DNA from: JBMYYE01 sp049609065
GTDB lineage: Bacteria; Pseudomonadota; Alphaproteobacteria; Rhodobacterales; Rhodobacteraceae
DNA length: 10,730 bases
NCBI GenBank assembly: GCA_049609065.1
Contig: JBMYYE010000083.1
Location: 1 to 10,730 of the forward strand
Direction of reading: 5' to 3'
The first letter of the stretch is position 1, and each line of letters opens with the position of its first letter. The translations under genes and the position numbers were made by a program. The notes beneath the pieces were generated by a model that was given only the letters and a program-made list of their open reading frames with translations, made no database searches and was not told the DNA's origin. Shown here one piece after another: positions 1-6,154 of the stretch.

Positions 1-393
1 GAGCCATTGAAGCTTACGCTGCCCTTTTTCAGGGAAGTTTTTCTTCATTTTTTTGACATCGATGCGGTAAATAAAGGCGCGGCATGGTATGATTTCGCCT
101 GAATTTAGCTCTTTGTCATAGGTGTAGCTTCCGATGTTGCTTTTATAGAGCTTTTTGGGGATGACGCCTGCTTCTTCCCAAGCTTCGATCTGTGCGGCTT
201 TGGCGTAGCTTTTGTTTTTCATGGGCCAGCCTTTGGGAATAATCCACCGCTTGGAACCACGGCTGGTGATTAAAAGGATTTCAGGGCCGTTTTCCCCATC
301 GCGCACACAAAGAGCGGCCACTTGTTGGCGGCTTGCGATGTCGTCCTCTGGCACCATAATGGCGCGCCAGATCTGTTTTATTTTGGGCGTCAT
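1..393 (-). CDS. NUDIX hydrolase, partial (C-terminus beyond left edge)
   Basis: A 131-codon open frame runs off the left edge of the window, so only the N-terminal part is visible. It was read from the reverse strand starting at ATG 393-391. The protein begins MTPKIKQIWRAIMVPEDD and has a beta-strand/loop typical of NUDIX proteins (EILLITSRGSKRWIIPKGWP), followed by a Nudix helix ending EAWEEAGV at about residues 67-74. The paired glutamates that bind metal in NUDIX enzymes are present. At the first Glu and the Arg of the canonical box (G-x5-E-x7-R-E) this protein has Lys and Ile. The GWPM context resembles small alphaproteobacterial NUDIX proteins related to diphosphoinositol/dinucleoside polyphosphate hydrolases, but the substrate cannot be read from sequence. 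It lies 88 bp downstream of hrpB on the same strand and may be co-transcribed. A GTG at 456-454 is an alternative in-frame start; an in-frame TAA lies just before it. Confidence 0.88.
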   Translation of the reverse strand, partial: MTPKIKQIWRAIMVPEDDIASRQQVAALCVRDGENGPEILLITSRGSKRWIIPKGWPMKNKSYAKAAQIEAWEEAGVIPKKLYKSNIGSYTYDKELNSGEIIPCRAFIYRIDVKKMKKNFPEKGQRKLQWL

Positions 394-481
394 TTTCGCC
401 TGCTCGATTTTTGTGGGCCCAAAATAGGGGCCAATAGTGAAGGTTTTATGCCTCACTTATGGGAGGAATGTAACAAAAATA

Positions 482-2950
482 TTATAATCCGCCGCCTTTG
501 CGCTTTGTTTTGAGGGTGGGATCATGGGCGCTCGGGTCTTCGGGCCATGGATGTTTGGGGTAACGCCCGCGCATGTCTTTGCGCACATCATCGTAGCTGG
601 TGCGCCAAAAATTCGGAATATCCAAAGTGGTTTGAATGGGGCGATGGGCCGGGGATGTTAAAATCACCCGAAGCGGCACCCGGCGCGGGCCAACGGTTGG
701 GTGGATTGTGGTGCCAAACATCTCTTGGAGCCGAATTTCGATTGTCGGGGCATCGCCGCTATAATCAATGGCAATTTTGCGCCCCATAGGGGTCGTGAAA
801 TGTGCCGGCACCATTTGATCAAGCTTGTTTTGCTGGTCCCAACTTAAGCGCGCTTTAAGCGCAGGCAAGATATCAAAGGATTTTAAATCCCCCTCTGTGG
901 TGAGGCGCGGCACATGCGGCAACAGCCAATCTTCGAGTGTTTCAAGAAGATGTGCCATATCATGGCTTGGCCAATCATCGCCCGCCATGAGGGTGACGCG
1001 TGCCAAAAATAAATCCACATGTTTTGTATGTGGCAGCCCTAAGTCACGAAACCCGTCACAGGCCGCTGCCGCATAGGCGTCATCAGGGGCAGTTTTCCAA
1101 TTCTGCTGCCTGAGCACCAAGGCCCCGAGACGCGTTTCGCGATGGGCAAAAATACGGCGGTCCTTTTTGGACCAATGACAGGTGTCTTGAACCGTGATCT
1201 GGCCTGAAAAATGCGCCTCAAGGGCGGCGCCGTCAATGGCGGCTGCATGGCGCACCTTGGCCTCACGGCGATCCCCATCAAGGTCTGACACAACCACAAA
1301 GCGCGCTGTTCCAAGGCGGTCCGTGGCGTCAAACACGGCACCTTGTCCCCCTGAAAGGACATACCGCGGTGCATCGCCTTTGCGGCGCATGCCGATGCGG
1401 TCCGGATAGGCCTGTGAGAGCATTTCACCCGTGCTCCAGCTTTTTGTGCTGGCATTCGTGAACCGTGTGAGCCGTTTGGCCTCAGAGCGGATGGATTTGA
1501 GGGTTTGGGCGTTGATGTCGTAAGGATGATTGCGCGAAAAGGCTTTGCTGTCCTTGAGCGCCTCAAGTCGTAAGTTGAGATCCGAAGGTGCGTTTCGAAG
1601 GGGATCACGTTCCGTTAAAAGTGCTGCCAATGGTGCCGCCTGCGCCCCGCATTCCAAAAGCATATGGGCAACCCGCGGATGGGTGGGAAGGCGCGCTGCG
1701 TCTTGGCCATAAGGCGTGATCTGTAGGTCCTCGCCTAACATATCAAGCGACTGCAAGAGCGTTTGTGCATTTGCTAATGTGCCATCAGGTGGCGGTGTCA
1801 GAAATGGCAAATCCGCCCCGTGGCGCGCCCCCCATTTTGCAAGTTCAAGCGCAAAAGAAGAAAGATCGGCCGCCTCAATTTCCGCAGGTGCGTGTTTGCG
1901 GCGCATGCCGTCTTCGGCGCGGGCCCAAAACCGATAACAAACACCGGGTTCAACGCGGCCAGCACGTCCAGCGCGCTGGGTGCTTTCGGCTTTGGATGCT
2001 TTGTCTGTGATGAGCTTTGACATGCCTGTGGTCGGGTCAAACACCGCACGGCGCGCCAGTCCAGCATCCACCACCACGCGGATATCTGGGATGGTGAGCG
2101 AGGTTTCCGCGATCGATGTCGCCAACACGATTTTACGTAGTTTTTCAGGGGCAAGAGCGGCGCGTTGGGCGCTAAATTCCATGCGGCCATAGAGGCAATG
2201 CAAAACCGTGTCAGGGGCAAGGTGAGGGCGAAGAAGCGCGGCCACGCGGTGAATTTCACCTTCGCCAGGAAGGAAGGCCAAAATGCCACCGGTTTCGGTG
2301 TCTGCGGCCTCTTGGATAAGGTGGGCCATGCCATGATCAAGACGCGTGGTTTTGGGATTTGGCCGGGACAGGTATTTGATATCCACGGGGAAACTGCGCC
2401 CGTCTGACGTGATGATGGGGGCATCCGTGCCTAACGCGCCCCCCATCAAGGCGGCAATCGGACCTGTGTCAAAGGTCGCGGACATCGCCAATAATGTGAG
2501 GTCCTCACGAAGCGCCGCTTTGATTTCAAGACAAAGAGCCAACCCCAGATCGGCGTTCAGGCTGCGTTCGTGAAACTCGTCAAAAATCACCACTTTGATC
2601 CCTGAAAGTTCAGGATCTGATTGGATCATCCGTGTGAGGATGCCTTCGGTCACGACCTCAATTTTGGTGGCATTGCTGACTTTGGTATCGCCGCGCATGC
2701 GGTAGCCCACGCGGTCCCCCACGGCTTCGCCGAGGCTGCTTGCGAGCCGCTCTGCAGCAGCACGCGCGGCCAAGCGGCGCGGTTCGAGCATGATGATTTT
2801 ACCGTCCACCCATGGGGCTTCCAACAGGGCCAAAGGCACGCGGGTGGTTTTCCCTGCACCTGGGGGGGCCTCAAGCACAGCTGCCCCATGATCGTGCAGC
2901 GCCTTCACAAGCGTGGGTAAAATGGGATCAATGGGTAAGGACTGGGTCAT
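482..2950 (-). CDS. hrpB: ATP-dependent helicase HrpB
   Basis: This 822-residue DExH-box helicase matches the HrpB family in length and motif order. Walker A APPGAGKTT is at residues 28-36, the Walker B DEFH box at 124-127, motif III SAT at 157-159, and motif VI QRAGRAGR at 325-332, followed by the PGVCYRFW segment common in DEAH/HrpB proteins. The helicase core (about 1-350) is followed by the helicase-associated domain and the long HrpB-specific C-terminal region, ending in a basic tail KTKRKGGGL. The family is presumed to unwind or remodel nucleic acid using ATP; the cellular substrate of HrpB in most bacteria is not established. The ATG is preceded by AAGGA a few bases upstream. The gene follows the ClbS-like gene on the same strand with a terminator-like hairpin between them, so it needs read-through or a promoter inside the upstream gene. 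The NUDIX gene follows downstream. Confidence 0.97.
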   Translation of the reverse strand: MTQSLPIDPILPTLVKALHDHGAAVLEAPPGAGKTTRVPLALLEAPWVDGKIIMLEPRRLAARAAAERLASSLGEAVGDRVGYRMRGDTKVSNATKIEVVTEGILTRMIQSDPELSGIKVVIFDEFHERSLNADLGLALCLEIKAALREDLTLLAMSATFDTGPIAALMGGALGTDAPIITSDGRSFPVDIKYLSRPNPKTTRLDHGMAHLIQEAADTETGGILAFLPGEGEIHRVAALLRPHLAPDTVLHCLYGRMEFSAQRAALAPEKLRKIVLATSIAETSLTIPDIRVVVDAGLARRAVFDPTTGMSKLITDKASKAESTQRAGRAGRVEPGVCYRFWARAEDGMRRKHAPAEIEAADLSSFALELAKWGARHGADLPFLTPPPDGTLANAQTLLQSLDMLGEDLQITPYGQDAARLPTHPRVAHMLLECGAQAAPLAALLTERDPLRNAPSDLNLRLEALKDSKAFSRNHPYDINAQTLKSIRSEAKRLTRFTNASTKSWSTGEMLSQAYPDRIGMRRKGDAPRYVLSGGQGAVFDATDRLGTARFVVVSDLDGDRREAKVRHAAAIDGAALEAHFSGQITVQDTCHWSKKDRRIFAHRETRLGALVLRQQNWKTAPDDAYAAAACDGFRDLGLPHTKHVDLFLARVTLMAGDDWPSHDMAHLLETLEDWLLPHVPRLTTEGDLKSFDILPALKARLSWDQQNKLDQMVPAHFTTPMGRKIAIDYSGDAPTIEIRLQEMFGTTIHPTVGPRRVPLRVILTSPAHRPIQTTLDIPNFWRTSYDDVRKDMRGRYPKHPWPEDPSAHDPTLKTKRKGGGL

Positions 2951-2974
2951 GGTCCTTTTTTACGGATCATATCC

Positions 2975-3002
2975 AAAAAGAAAAGGCCTATCCGCAAGGC
3001 CT
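2975..3002 (-). terminator. Intrinsic terminator after the ClbS-like gene, made of tandem repeat
   Basis: On the minus strand the sequence reads AGGCCT, a 7-nt loop TGCGGAT, then AGGCCT followed by TTTCTTTTT. Because AGGCCT is its own reverse complement, the two copies form a 6-bp stem followed by a T-rich tract: a minimal Rho-independent terminator. It lies just after the stop codon of the ClbS-like gene and ends 24 bp before the hrpB start. The motif GGCCTAT (plus strand) occurs three times at exact 13-nt spacing (2985, 2998, 3011), and the copy at 3011 overlaps the TAG stop codon. Confidence 0.6.
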
Positions 3003-3013
3003 ATACGCGGGGC

Positions 3014-3517
3014 CTATTGGTTTGCGGCAAAGGCGCGTTTGCGAGCACGCAGATATTTCGCGGCGGACCTGTAGTGACTGGGACCTGCGGCTTCGGCCCA
3101 TCGGCCTGTGGTCCACGCGTTATTGGCGCCTTTCATCGGGCCGCCATAAAGGGCGGCCTCAGGCCGATCATTTATAAATGTCATGAGGCGGTCATGGGCG
3201 GCGATGAGCCTTTCTTGGGCCTGTTGCCAATTGAGGTCGGCGTGTGTGTCACGCAACTCCGCGTTGTAGCGTTTCAAATTGTTCCATTTATAGCCTTTGG
3301 CTGGAAAATGGACGATTTTGCCCGCTTGGCCATCGCTATACCAGCCCAAAAACAGTGAAATCCAGTGGGCGCGGTGGGCGATCACGTCTTTGACGGAGGT
3401 CGCATCCTCATCTTTTTGCATCGCGAGGGAGGGATCAAACCCGTCACATAGGCTGTGCAATTTTAGGAATTCTTTTTGCGCGATGGCAATAAGATCGGAT
3501 TTATTTTGGGCAGCCAT
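3014..3517 (-). CDS. ClbS/DfsB family (DUF1706) four-helix bundle protein
   Basis: The 167-residue product looks like a full-length ClbS/DfsB family protein. The recognisable features are the helix DVIAHRAHWISLFLGWY (44-60), the central GYKWNNLKRYN segment (75-85), an amphipathic stretch LNWQQAQERLIAAHDRLM (95-112), and the terminal block AGPSHYRSAAKYLRARKRA (144-162). There is no signal peptide, so it is probably cytoplasmic. The family's best studied member, ClbS, protects colibactin producers by opening the cyclopropane warhead of the toxin; most other members have unknown substrates. No colibactin-like synthesis genes are visible here, so the call is to family only. The start is ATG 3517-3515 with AAAGG about nine bases upstream. 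The gene is divergent from meaB across 116 bp and is followed by a terminator and hrpB. Confidence 0.85.
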   Translation of the reverse strand: MAAQNKSDLIAIAQKEFLKLHSLCDGFDPSLAMQKDEDATSVKDVIAHRAHWISLFLGWYSDGQAGKIVHFPAKGYKWNNLKRYNAELRDTHADLNWQQAQERLIAAHDRLMTFINDRPEAALYGGPMKGANNAWTTGRWAEAAGPSHYRSAAKYLRARKRAFAANQ

Positions 3518-3606
3518 GGTCTCAACCTTTCTTGCGGCGTTTTGTATCGTCTGTGGATAAAGGGAACGCGCTCTCTAGACTTTTCGCCCATGGACGGTAG
3601 AACATC

Positions 3607-3612
3607 TATAAT
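3607..3612 (+). promoter_or_regulatory. Candidate -10 box for meaB
   Basis: A perfect TATAAT sits 21 bp before the meaB ATG, which would give a leader of about 15 nt. No good -35 hexamer is found 16-18 bp upstream (the bases there are TTCGCC-like), so an activator or a different sigma preference would be needed. The -10 box lies beside one of two TCTAGA palindromes (3574-3579 and 3612-3617) in this divergent gap. Confidence 0.4.
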
Positions 3613-3633
3613 CTAGATCAAAAAGGTGGCGAA

Positions 3634-4620
3634 ATGGTGATTTCTGAGATGGCTCAGCGCATTTTAGCAGGGGAACGGCGGGCTTTGGCGCGCGCGATCA
3701 CATTGGTTGAAAGTTCTCGTGCGGATCATCGTCAACAGGCCCAAGAATTGCTTGAGGCTCTAAAAACCCATGGCAAAACGGCCATTCGCATTGGGTTGTC
3801 GGGGACGCCTGGGGTTGGCAAATCCACTTTTATTGAAAGCTTTGGCATGATGCTCGTGGGGCGGGGGCTCAAGGTGGCTGTTTTGGCGGTCGATCCATCC
3901 TCTGCGCGCTCTGGCGGGTCGATTTTGGGGGATAAAACCCGCATGGAATATCTATCCCGAGAGAAAAACGCTTTTATTCGGCCAAGCCCATCGCAATCTG
4001 AATTGGGTGGCGTGGCGCGGCGCTCACGCGAAGCAGTGGCGCTTTGTGAAGCGGCTGGGTTTGACGTGATTTTGATTGAAACCGTGGGGGTCGGGCAATC
4101 GGAAACCATGGTGGCAGAAATGTCCGATTTGTTTATTTTGCTCATGGCGCCCGCGGGCGGGGATGAGTTGCAAGGCGTCAAACGCGGCATCATGGAAATC
4201 GCGGATATGATCCTTGTGAACAAAGCCGATGGAGAGTTGAAATCAACAGCAACGCGCACCTGTGCGGATTACGCAGGGGCGCTTCGATTGTTGCGAAAGC
4301 GCCCGCAAGATCCAGAAGGTTTCCCAAAGGCCATGGCCGTGTCCGCGGTGGAGGAGCTGGGATTGGCCGAGGCATGGGATGAAATGCAGACCCTGAACGC
4401 GTGGCGAATAAAGGAAGGCGTCTTTGAGACACGCCGGGCCCAACAATCGGCCCATTGGTTCGAAGAAGAGGTCCGGCAAGGGCTTTTGGCGCGACTCACC
4501 CAAGACCCAAATGTGCGGGCCTTGATGGAAAAAAATGCAGCAAAAGTGGCAAATGGGGCGCAAACAACGTCACGTGCGGCCTTCGAGGTTTTGAACTATT
4601 TAGAAAATGGCGAAGATTAG
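3634..4620 (+). CDS. meaB: Methylmalonyl-CoA mutase-associated GTPase MeaB
   Basis: The product is 328 residues, the usual length for MeaB/ArgK G3E-family P-loop GTPases. The Walker A loop GTPGVGKS is at residues 57-64, the VDPSSARSGGSILGDKTRM block typical of the family at 86-104, the switch segment ETVGVGQSE at 149-157, and the guanine-specificity motif NKAD at 196-199. MeaB guards and reloads the adenosylcobalamin cofactor of methylmalonyl-CoA mutase, supporting propionyl-CoA use and, in many alphaproteobacteria, the ethylmalonyl-CoA pathway. The ATG has AGGTGG just upstream at good spacing. No mutase gene is visible beside it, so its partner must be encoded elsewhere. The older label 'LAO/AO transport system ATPase ArgK' refers to the same family and is probably misleading. 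Confidence 0.96.
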   Translation: MVISEMAQRILAGERRALARAITLVESSRADHRQQAQELLEALKTHGKTAIRIGLSGTPGVGKSTFIESFGMMLVGRGLKVAVLAVDPSSARSGGSILGDKTRMEYLSREKNAFIRPSPSQSELGGVARRSREAVALCEAAGFDVILIETVGVGQSETMVAEMSDLFILLMAPAGGDELQGVKRGIMEIADMILVNKADGELKSTATRTCADYAGALRLLRKRPQDPEGFPKAMAVSAVEELGLAEAWDEMQTLNAWRIKEGVFETRRAQQSAHWFEEEVRQGLLARLTQDPNVRALMEKNAAKVANGAQTTSRAAFEVLNYLENGED

Positions 4621-4641
4621 TGGAAAAGGCGGATGAATCGC

Positions 4642-4670
4642 TTGACGCTCTGGCTATTTGGCCCTAAACG
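4642..4670 (+). promoter_or_regulatory. Candidate rpmB promoter
   Basis: TTGACG (4642-4647) is followed after 17 bp by TAAACG (4665-4670). The -35 is close to the sigma-70 consensus and the spacing is ideal, but the -10 is weak (3 of 6). It sits directly after the meaB stop and would start a leader of about 95 nt that includes the hairpin at 4687-4707. Confidence 0.3.
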
Positions 4671-4686
4671 AACATTCTGAAATTAG

Positions 4687-4707
4687 CGGTGTTCCTGCCG
4701 AGCACCG
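4687..4707 (+). other. Hairpin in the meaB-rpmB intergenic region
   Basis: An inverted repeat pairs CGGTGTTC with GAGCACCG over 8 bp (one G-T wobble), with a 5-nt loop CTGCC. It is followed by ATTTGAGC rather than a T-run, so it is not a standard intrinsic terminator. It could be a structured element in the rpmB 5' leader or a 3'-end stabilising stem for meaB mRNA. Confidence 0.5.
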
Positions 4708-4771
4708 ATTTGAGCTATGGTTAGACCTTGATCACGGATTAAGCAATCGACCAAGAGATGAGGATACTATC

Positions 4772-5059
4772 ATGTCACGCGTTTGTGAATTGACTGGAAA
4801 AGGCCCGATGACGGGCAACAATGTAAGCCACGCGAAAAACCGCACGCGTCGTCGCTTCTTGCCGAACCTTAATGACGTGACATTGCAGTCTGAATCATTG
4901 GGTCGTAGCTTCAAGCTTCGCATTTCTGCAGCAGCGCTTCGGTCTGTTGATCACCGTGGTGGTCTCGACGCGTTTCTCGCAAAAGCGAAAGACGAAGAGC
5001 TTTCCGCAGCTGCGTTGAAAATCAAAAAAGACATCAAAAAAGCAGCAACTGCCGCTTAA
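4772..5059 (+). CDS. rpmB: 50S ribosomal protein L28
   Basis: The 95-residue product is L28 of the large ribosomal subunit. It begins MSRVCELTGKGPMTGNNVSHAKNR, with the family's conserved CxLTGK and GNNVSHAxNRT(R)RRFxPNL features, and it has the expected basic composition. The frame is open further upstream to 4658, but the family's N-terminus and an AGGA nine bases upstream fix the ATG at 4772. Only the single Cys near the N-terminus is present, without a paired CxxC there, so a zinc-binding form is not supported. It appears to be a single-gene transcription unit with its own terminator at 5081-5106; rpmG is not next to it. Confidence 0.97.
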   Translation: MSRVCELTGKGPMTGNNVSHAKNRTRRRFLPNLNDVTLQSESLGRSFKLRISAAALRSVDHRGGLDAFLAKAKDEELSAAALKIKKDIKKAATAA

Positions 5060-5080
5060 GATTTTGATGACCTTATGCTG

Positions 5081-5106
5081 AGCCTCGTCCATGGACGGGG
5101 CTTTTT
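5081..5106 (+). terminator. rpmB terminator
   Basis: The arms AGCCTCGTC and GACGGGGCT pair over 9 bp (one T-G wobble) around CATG, followed immediately by a run of five T. It lies 21 bp after the L28 stop codon. Confidence 0.9.
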
Positions 5107-5176
5107 GCGTTTGATGCGGTGATTTTTGCTCACTGCGGCAACTGTGCTGTTGTTCTCGCTTCTGAATGGATTTAAT

Positions 5177-5536
5177 ATGCGCAGTATGAAGAGCATCATG
5201 CGTATATATGGATCGTTTTTGCTGGCCTTGGTCTTTATGATCACGGGGCAGGGCATGGCGATTGCACGTGCGCAAATCTTTGATGCCAATGGCGAAATCA
5301 TTATTTGTACAGGAACCGGTGTTCAAACAGTTGCCATCGATATGGATGGCAATGAAATTCAGCAACGCACGCTTTGCCCCGATTGTGTCATCAGCGATGA
5401 CTATACCGATGTGGCGGGTGTTGCGGATCCTGTCCCTCATCAGTCTTTGGGCATTATTGCGTCCCTCAGCCCAAAGATTGTGCGTCCCTCAAAGTCACTT
5501 TATCGATTGAAGGCCCGCGGCCCGCCTTTGGGTTAA
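5177..5536 (+). CDS. Small secreted/membrane-anchored protein, DUF2946-like, beside PCu(A)C
   Basis: About 119 residues. The N-terminus MRSMKSIMRIYGSFLLALVFMITGQGMAIARA has a basic n-region, a hydrophobic core and an ARA-Q boundary, fitting a Sec signal peptide or anchor. The mature part carries GEIIICTGTGVQTVAIDMDGN then TLCPDCVIS: one Cys followed some 20 residues later by a CPDC pair. This pattern resembles short alphaproteobacterial DUF2946-type proteins that sit next to copper genes, an assignment made from memory of the pattern and not by search. Copper or other metal handling is inferred from the Cys residues and from the PCu(A)C gene 45 bp downstream on the same strand, which is probably co-transcribed. 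The start is uncertain: ATG 5177, 5186 and 5198 are in frame with weak ribosome binding sites, and a TTG at 5126 would add a second hydrophobic stretch. Confidence 0.7.
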   Translation: MRSMKSIMRIYGSFLLALVFMITGQGMAIARAQIFDANGEIIICTGTGVQTVAIDMDGNEIQQRTLCPDCVISDDYTDVAGVADPVPHQSLGIIASLSPKIVRPSKSLYRLKARGPPLG

Positions 5537-5581
5537 CCTTCCCTTCGTATCCATTTTTGACTTTACCTGAGGAGAGACGAC

Positions 5582-6103
5582 ATGTCCTTCAAGACCACTC
5601 TTTTTGCGGGCGTTTCTGCCCTTTTGACAACTGTTCCTGCTTTTGCAGCAGATATTATGATTGACGATGCCTATGCGCGTGCCGCTGGCATGAAAGCCCA
5701 TGCAGGCGCTGCCTTTTTTACAATTATGAACCACGGTGAGACCGATGACCGTTTGATCGCGGCCAGCTCTGATGTGGCGAAGAAGGTTGAGCTTCACACA
5801 CATATCGAAGACGCAAACGGCGTGATGCAGATGCGCCATGACGAAGATGGTTTCCCAGTGGCCGCAGGTGGGTCCCATGCGCTTAAACGTGGTGCTGATC
5901 ACGTGATGTTTATGGGGTTGACCCGCCCGCTTAACCACGGCGATACCGTAAGCGTGACTTTGACATTTGAAAACGCGGGCGACATGGTTGTTGAAATCCC
6001 TGTCGATCTTGAGCGGAAACCAATGCATGGCATGAAGCATGGCGACATGAAGCATGGTATGAAACACGGTGACATGAAACATGGGCATGCAAAATCCGAA
6101 TAG
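5582..6103 (+). CDS. Periplasmic copper chaperone PCu(A)C with Met/His-rich tail
   Basis: The 173-residue product has a clear signal peptide with likely cleavage after AFA (residue 22-23). The PCu(A)C/DUF461 core follows, with VELHTH (69-74), GVMQMR (80-85), an AAGGSHALKRG turn and HVMFMGL (107-113). The probable Cu(I) ligands are His72, Met84, His107 and Met109; the spacings are slightly longer than the textbook H-x10-M-x21-H-x-M. Family members carry copper in the periplasm to the CuA/CuB sites of cytochrome c oxidase, often with Sco proteins. The C-terminus (148-169) is a repetitive Met/His tail that could bind additional copper. The start is supported by a GGAGAG ribosome site six or so bases upstream. 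The gene follows the small CPDC protein by 45 bp and ends at a strong terminator. Confidence 0.93.
   Translation: MSFKTTLFAGVSALLTTVPAFAADIMIDDAYARAAGMKAHAGAAFFTIMNHGETDDRLIAASSDVAKKVELHTHIEDANGVMQMRHDEDGFPVAAGGSHALKRGADHVMFMGLTRPLNHGDTVSVTLTFENAGDMVVEIPVDLERKPMHGMKHGDMKHGMKHGDMKHGHAKSE
6023..6088 (+). repeat. In-frame repeats encoding a Met/His tail (MKHG/MKHGD units)
   Basis: Five near-identical 12-15 nt units encode MHG, MKHGD, MKHG, MKHGD and MKHGH in the PCu(A)C C-terminus. The units differ at third positions (AAG/AAA, CAT/CAC, GGC/GGT), so the amino acid repeat is kept while the DNA has diverged. Such tails occur in other copper chaperones as extra metal-binding segments. Confidence 0.8.
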
Positions 6104-6127
6104 GGTTTTCACGAAATCGAACCATCT

Positions 6128-6154
6128 GGGCCGCGTTTGCGGCCCTTATTTTTT
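6128..6154 (+). terminator. Terminator after PCu(A)C, overlapping the cobB stop codon
   Basis: GGGCCGC and GCGGCCC form a perfect 7-bp GC-rich stem around the loop GTTT, followed by TTATTTTTT. The first bases of the T-tract are also the reverse complement of the cobB TAA stop (6146-6148). For the minus strand the hairpin follows cobB directly but lacks a T-run, so it is a strong terminator mainly for the plus strand. Confidence 0.9.

Noticed and set aside
461..477. GGAGGAATGTAA, a perfect ribosome site followed by a start-stop (ATG-TAA) on the plus strand
   Set aside because: No promoter or downstream plus-strand gene to regulate; flanked by minus-strand genes, so most likely chance.
1039..1608. 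189-codon minus-strand frame within hrpB (and a similar one at 1798-2424)
   Set aside because: Alternative frames of the confirmed HrpB gene with Pro/Arg-rich low-information translation; no independent start signal.
3732..4563. Long minus-strand open frames of 76-175 codons inside meaB
   Set aside because: They lie opposite a fully supported MeaB gene, match no family, and are expected shadow frames.
4658..4771. Upstream extension of the L28 reading frame by 38 codons
   Set aside because: L28 homologues begin at MSRVCELTGK; the extension has no family match and covers the hairpin and probable leader.
5495..6112. 205-codon minus-strand frame opposite the PCu(A)C gene
   Set aside because: It is the antisense of the chaperone and its repetitive Met/His tail; His- and Cys-rich composition follows from the opposite strand.
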